DNA of 64,000 nt from Alphaproteobacteria bacterium (lineage in GTDB: Bacteria; Pseudomonadota; Alphaproteobacteria; Reyranellales; Reyranellaceae): contig JAHBYP010000002.1 in the NCBI GenBank assembly GCA_019635875.1, positions 248,001 through 312,000 of the forward strand, read 5' to 3'. Below the pieces are notes generated by a model. It was not told the DNA's origin. It did not search any database and worked only from the letters and a program-made list of their open reading frames with translations. This document shows, in pieces, positions 61,746 through 64,000 of the stretch. The position numbers and the translations under genes are program-made. Positions within the stretch are counted from its first letter, which is position 1. The number at the start of each line of letters is the position of its first letter.

Positions 61746-63086
61746 TCAGGCGTCGCCGATGCGGGCGCCCAGGCCGTTCATCATGGTGATGAAGCCGGGA
61801 AAGCCGATGTCGATCTGCGTGGCGTCGTCGATCGACACCGGTGCGCGGGCGGCCATGCCGAGCACCAGGAAGGCCATGGCCACGCGGTGATCGAAGCCGG
61901 TCTTCACCAGGCCGCCGCCGGGCACGGTGCCGGCCATGCCATGGACATGCAGGAAGTCGGCGCCCAGCTCGGTCTGCACGCCGTTGGCCGCGAGGCCGGC
62001 GGCGACGCCGGCCAGGCTGTCGCCATCCTCGCCGCGCAGATCGGCGAGGCCCTCCATCCGGCTGGTGCCGGCGGCGCAGGCGGCGGCCATGGCGAGCGCC
62101 GGGTACTCGTCGATCATGGTCGGCGCCCGGCTCGCCGGCACGTCGACGTGGCGCAGCTCGCCGCCCTTCACCCGGATGTCGGCGACCGGCTCGCCGCCCA
62201 TGCTGCGGCGGTTGGTGAAGGTCAGGTCGGCGCCCATCTCGCCCAGCGTCTCGAACAGGCCGGCGCGCAGCGGATTGACGCCGACATTCATGACGGTGAC
62301 ATCGCTGCCCTTGACCATCGCCGCCGCGACCACGGCGAAGGCGCCGATCGAGGGGTCGCCGGGCACGACCAGGGCGCGGCCCTTCAGCTCGGGCTGGCCG
62401 ACCACGGTGATGGCGAGCGCGCCGCCCTCGAGGCGCTGGCGGCGCAAGGTGGCGCCGAAGCCCTCCATCAGCAGCTCGGTGTGGTCGCGTGTCGGCTCGG
62501 GCTCGATCACCGTGGTCTCGCCGGGCGCGTTGAGCGCGGCCATCAGGATCGCCGACTTCACCTGGGAGGACGTCGCCGACATGCGGTGCTCGATCGGCAT
62601 CGCCATCTGCGGCCCGACGATCGCCATCGGCAGGCGCCCGCCGCTGCGGCTGACGAAGCGCGCGCCCATGCGCGTCAGCGGCTCGATCACCCGGGCCATG
62701 GAGCGCCGCTGCAGATAGGGCCCGCCGGTGACGAAGCTGGTGAAGTCGTGCGTGGCCAGCAGGCCGCTCAGCATGCGCGCCGGGGTGCCCGAATCGCCGA
62801 GATGGACGATGTCGTCGGGCTCGTGCAGGCCGCCGACGCCCACGCCATGGATCCGCCATTCACCGCCGCCCCTGTGCTCCAGGCTGGCGCCGAGCTGGCG
62901 CAGCGCCGTCGCGGTCGCGACCACGTCGTGACCCTCCCTGGTGCCCTGGATGGTGGTCTCGCCGACCGCCAGCGCCCCCAGCATCAGGGCGCGATGCGAG
63001 ATCGCCTTGTCGCCGGGCAGCCGCGCGCGCCCCTCGAGCCGGGGCACGGGCGAGGACTTCAGCTTGTGCGCGGCGGCGGCACGCAT
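61746..63086 (-). CDS. aroA: 3-phosphoshikimate 1-carboxyvinyltransferase (EPSP synthase)
   Basis: EPSP synthase of 446 residues, sixth step of the shikimate pathway. Key motifs are RLEGRARLPGDKAISHRALMLGALA, GNS-like region LGDSGTPARMLSGLLA, and MSATSSQVKSAILMAALNAPG; the C-terminus has FDHRVAMAFLVLG. Ala in the PGDKAISHR loop replaces the usual Ser (class II-like alphaproteobacterial form). ATG 63086 is chosen; longer starts upstream are possible. In many alphaproteobacteria it lies immediately before cmk, but here three signalling genes intervene. Confidence 0.95.
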   Translation of the reverse strand: MRAAAAHKLKSSPVPRLEGRARLPGDKAISHRALMLGALAVGETTIQGTREGHDVVATATALRQLGASLEHRGGGEWRIHGVGVGGLHEPDDIVHLGDSGTPARMLSGLLATHDFTSFVTGGPYLQRRSMARVIEPLTRMGARFVSRSGGRLPMAIVGPQMAMPIEHRMSATSSQVKSAILMAALNAPGETTVIEPEPTRDHTELLMEGFGATLRRQRLEGGALAITVVGQPELKGRALVVPGDPSIGAFAVVAAAMVKGSDVTVMNVGVNPLRAGLFETLGEMGADLTFTNRRSMGGEPVADIRVKGGELRHVDVPASRAPTMIDEYPALAMAAACAAGTSRMEGLADLRGEDGDSLAGVAAGLAANGVQTELGADFLHVHGMAGTVPGGGLVKTGFDHRVAMAFLVLGMAARAPVSIDDATQIDIGFPGFITMMNGLGARIGDA

Positions 63087-63259
63087 CGCGTCGATGACTC
63101 CCTTCGCCGAGGCGTTTCCGCCGGCCGGGCGGGCGGAAGGGCGCGGCAATTTGCTTTTGACAGGGACCGGCACGCATGGCAAACGCGCGGACCTGCCGCC
63201 GGGAGCCATGCTGCCGCTCCGGGCGAGCCATCCAATTCCGCATCGAGCAAGAGGCCGAG

Positions 63260-63628
63260 ATGGTCAAAGCCGCGTGGGGAACCAAGCGCACCTGCCAGAG
63301 CTGCGGTGCTCGGTTCTACGACCTGAACAATTCACCGATCGTCTGCCCGAAGTGCCATCATGCGCACGATCCGGAGGATTTCGTGAAGACGCGCCGCAGC
63401 CGGGCCGCCGCCGGCGCCGCCGCGGCAGCCGCCGCCAAGGCCGCCGCGGCCAAGAGCAAGGTCAAGGAGGTCGTGGACGGCGTCGCGCTCGACGGCGGCG
63501 ATCTGCCCGAGGTCGAGGGCGACGAGGCGGCGGATGACGCCGCGCTGGAGGATACCGACGACCTGGCCGAGGAGGATGCGGCGCTCGAGGTCGACATCGA
63601 GGAGAAGCAGAGCGACGAGGAGACCTGA
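63260..63628 (+). CDS. TIGR02300 / FYDLN-acid zinc-ribbon protein
   Basis: A 122-residue protein. A zinc-ribbon head has CQSC-GARFYDLN-NSPIVCPKCH, the FYDLN motif that names the family, followed by an Ala/Lys-rich stretch and a highly acidic tail (EVEGDEAADDAALED...). The family is confined to alphaproteobacteria and its function is unknown. It starts at ATG 63260 and lies divergent from aroA and upstream of tRNA-Ala, an arrangement common in the group. Confidence 0.93.
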   Translation: MVKAAWGTKRTCQSCGARFYDLNNSPIVCPKCHHAHDPEDFVKTRRSRAAAGAAAAAAAKAAAAKSKVKEVVDGVALDGGDLPEVEGDEAADDAALEDTDDLAEEDAALEVDIEEKQSDEET

Positions 63629-63714
63629 TCGGTCGCCGAATCCGCTTGCGCGCCGCGCGGACGCTTCATATCTAGTCGCGCATCGTCGGCGCCCCAGCGC
63701 CGGCCGGGAGTTTC

Positions 63715-63790
<76 letters not shown>

Positions 63791-64000
63791 ATTGAAACAA
63801 GGGCTTAGCGGGCGACCGCTAGCCCGGATATCTCACAGGGAAGAAGTGAGAGAGTGGAGTGATGGGCGCAGGGTGTGTGGCGTGATGGTCTGAGTGATAT
63901 CGGTGATTTTGGCCGGATCGCGAGCGCGGATGAAGGCCGCCGGAAGCGGTGAGCGGAAGGTATGTCGGCTGTGCGGTGTCTGGTTCGTGTCAGGCGTCGG
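63791..64000. other. Region after tRNA-Ala, no gene seen
   Basis: A 210-bp stretch. The inverted repeat GGGCTTAGCGG-GCGA-CCGCTAGCCC (about 63801-63826) follows the tRNA and may end its transcript, though no T run follows. The rest shows no convincing gene. Confidence 0.5.

Noticed and set aside
58618-61890. A 1090-residue open frame on the plus strand
   Set aside because: It lies antisense to the CHASE2-cyclase and Crp genes and is Arg/Gln/His-rich without any domain; a shadow caused by high GC.

Overview
The window is about 64 kb of GC-rich, gene-dense chromosome from an alphaproteobacterium. The evidence is the aroA/cmk/rpsA/ihfB gene group, a FYDLN-acid zinc-ribbon protein, a Brucella-type RibH2, and many palindromic intergenic repeats of kinds common in Rhodospirillales/Hyphomicrobiales-like genomes. 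A Reyranella-like organism would fit, but this is only an impression from gene content and no database was searched.

Layout. 1-3.4 kb: the 3' part of a type ISP restriction-modification gene, visibly less GC-rich than its surroundings, with an IS5-family element inserted exactly in its stop codon. 3.4-6.1 kb: two alpha/beta hydrolases of the epoxide hydrolase type, a DUF2283 protein, and a remnant of a third hydrolase. 6.5-11.9 kb: a complete dipeptide/oligopeptide-type ABC importer operon (SBP, two permeases, two ATPases). 12.2-15.1 kb: two orphan TrpX-like binding proteins and an SDR oxidoreductase. 15.2-19.0 kb: selenocysteine machinery, namely the tRNA-Sec gene selC, selB and selA. 19.2-33.1 kb: a dense signalling region with three histidine-kinase-type proteins, two paralogous receiver/winged-helix regulators, a CheY-like receiver, two paralogous pseudo-receivers, a membrane adenylate/guanylate cyclase and a C13 (caspase-fold) lipoprotein protease. 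It also holds a cupin/cupin/LysR/carboxymuconolactone-decarboxylase group. A short palindrome of the form GTCCA-N3-TGGAC recurs upstream of several of these genes. 33.3-36.0 kb: an NADH-dehydrogenase-like/SelD fusion followed by mobB, which completes the selenium set and adds a molybdenum-cofactor step. 36.1-40.2 kb: acyl-CoA dehydrogenase, a PRISE-like reductase and a DUF6946-asparaginase fusion. 40.4-41.1 kb: an FMN riboswitch and ribH2. 41.2-49.7 kb: a hydantoinase/oxoprolinase A+B pair in one direction with a Liv-type ABC importer whose permeases are fused. 49.9-54.2 kb: six tightly overlapping genes (lapA-like, ornithine-cyclodeaminase family, metallophosphoesterase, GNAT, FAD oxidoreductase, DUF1185). 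54.4-63.1 kb: ihfB, rpsA, cmk and aroA, with a FecR/CHASE2-cyclase/Crp signalling group between cmk and aroA. 63.3-63.8 kb: the FYDLN protein and tRNA-Ala(GGC).

The intergenic spaces carry at least five families of palindromic repeats. Family A (CTGTCATCCCGAGCGCAGCG arms) has four copies plus a degenerate half. Family B (CCTTCCCCCGGAGGGGGAAGG arms, about 125 bp) has five copies plus a stub. Family C (GCCGGCGAGACGCCGGC) has two copies plus one nested inside an A copy. There are also single D and E palindromes. They explain many spurious open frames.

Functionally the window joins nutrient import and amide/amino-acid catabolism, selenocysteine and molybdenum-cofactor biosynthesis, and an unusual set of duplicated two-component-like proteins. 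No CRISPR array, phage or replication origin was seen.
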